Assembly (NCBI RefSeq): GCF_038095975.1
Contig: NZ_CP146003.1
Coordinates: 310,001 to 374,000 of the forward strand
Length of the DNA: 64,000 nucleotides
Direction of reading: 5' to 3'
Origin: Mesomycoplasma ovipneumoniae
GTDB taxonomy: Bacteria; Bacillota_I; Bacilli_A; Mycoplasmatales; Metamycoplasmataceae
Below, piece after piece: positions 63,258-64,000 of the stretch. The notes under the pieces were generated by a model. It was not told the DNA's origin. It was given only the letters and a program-made list of their open reading frames with translations, and made no database searches. The position numbers and the translations under genes are program-made. Position 1 is the stretch's first letter, and every line of letters begins with the position of its first letter.

Positions 63258-64000
63258 ATGAAAAAAGAAATTCGCAACAAAGTATTAATAGTTTTAGCGG
63301 GACTTAGTTTCATCGGAATTACAGCCGGAGTTGGTATTGGTCTGCAACGATCAGCTCTTAGCTCGTCTTACCTATCACAATTTGATAATGACAAGTCCGA
63401 AACGAAATTAAACCCGCCAATAAACGATGCTGATTTGGTTGCCGCCATCAGCAATTTTAGTCTAAAACCCGAATGAAGCAAAATTTCAGCTTCACAGGCA
63501 TTTAAATTACACAACGATAAATTATATGCCTTTAAATTAAGTCAAGCAGTTGATTTTTCAAAAGTTGATAATAAATTTTCTAATTTATTTTTCGATATTC
63601 AAGTAACTGAAGAAACAAAGGTTGAGTCAAATTCAATTAAGAACTTAACCGTTTTTGTTTTTGATAAAAAAACAAAAAAAGAAGTAGCAAGTCGTGCTTT
63701 TACTGCAAATCTTTCTGGATTTAGTGCAATTGCCAAAGAAGATTTTCTTGAAAATTTCATTGCTGAGTCTTCAAAATATAATCTTGACAAGTCACAACTA
63801 ACTAAAAAGTTTGCTTCAGATTCAATTTTTCCTTCAGCTTTTGCCCTTAAATTTCAAGATCAATTACTAACAAATCTTCGTAAGATTTCTCCTGAAATTT
63901 TTGATGCTGTAACTACAACTCCAGTTGCTGCTGGAGTAGCAACTCAGTTTCAAGATGGCGGAGGCGGAGGAACAGGATCAGGTGGAGCAACTGGAGGAAC
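63258..64000 (+). CDS. P97-family adhesin paralogue (3' end outside window)
   Basis: About 247 residues visible. N-terminal anchor or signal: VLIVLAGLSFIGITAGVGIG (residues 9-28) behind a Lys/Arg-rich start, as in the P97/P102/P159/P216 family of processed surface adhesins. INDADLVAAISNFSLKPEWS and the KLYAFKLSQAVDFSKV segment resemble the repeated strand-rich units of that family. The visible end turns into a Gly/Thr/Ala-rich low-complexity tract (DGGGGGTGSGG). Which paralogue it is cannot be decided from this part. Confidence 0.75.

Overview
The window is a slice of an AT-rich mollicute chromosome read with genetic code 4. In-frame TGA codons fall at conserved Trp positions throughout, a tRNA-Trp with anticodon UCA is present, and RF1 is the only release factor seen. 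Gene content and protein resemblance (ldh/P36-like lactate dehydrogenase, P97-type adhesin start, Ig-blocking protein, IS1634-type transposase) point to the Mesomycoplasma (Mycoplasma) hyopneumoniae / flocculare / ovipneumoniae group. The exact species cannot be fixed from the window alone.

Layout. 0-7.8 kb: end of pdhA, apt, an amino-acid permease, a lipoprotein, tRNA-Leu/tRNA-Lys, pfkA, an alpha/beta hydrolase, SRP RNA and a YitT-type membrane protein. 7.9-14.65 kb: an almost perfect 3.35-kb tandem duplication carrying a mobile-element leader, an MFS permease and L-lactate dehydrogenase. 15.4-22.6 kb: tRNA-Leu, a DUF31 serine-protease lipoprotein, prfA-prmC, gltX and trmL. 22.6-23.8 kb: a nested nest of element remnants. 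23.8-29.4 kb: tRNA-Trp, paired chromate-type transporters, a nuclease, Hsp33 read in frame into CinA, tig and a small coiled-coil membrane protein. 29.5-32.05 kb: a complete IS1634-type element followed by a non-coding relative. 32-35.1 kb: rpsL-rpsG-fusA. 35.2-42 kb: three small membrane proteins, then a duplicated FtsX-like permease / cysteine-peptidase locus with one peptidase reduced to a relic. 42-47.8 kb: candidate small RNA, tRNA-Thr, a YmdB-type phosphodiesterase, ychF, rpsF-ssb-rpsR, tRNA-Arg, tRNA-Cys and two uncharacterised proteins. 47.9-50.8 kb: Ig-blocking (MIB-like) protein and a sixth RNA element. 50.9-62.9 kb: tuf, lon, a nucleoside-salvage operon (deoD-deoA-deoC-upp plus an ECF S component) and secA. 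The window ends inside a P97-family adhesin.

The most interesting structure is a family of about 0.55-0.7-kb non-coding elements, six in this window. They share terminal inverted repeats and subterminal ends with the complete IS1634-type element, and several are flanked by long direct repeats of the kind IS1634 makes. In place of a transposase each carries a near-identical extended -10 promoter behind a poly-A tract of 14-17, a strong Shine-Dalgarno plus a four-codon micro-ORF, and about 260 nt able to fold into three hairpins with compensatory changes between copies. They look like transposable, promoter-bearing structured RNAs. Two of them also appear to have been the recombination substrates for the MFS-ldh duplication.

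Functionally the genes fit a host-dependent glycolytic organism: phosphofructokinase, pyruvate dehydrogenase and lactate dehydrogenase for energy; apt, upp and the deo genes to salvage bases and nucleosides; Sec, Lon, trigger factor and Hsp33 for protein handling; and surface lipoproteins, an Ig-blocking protein and an adhesin facing the host.
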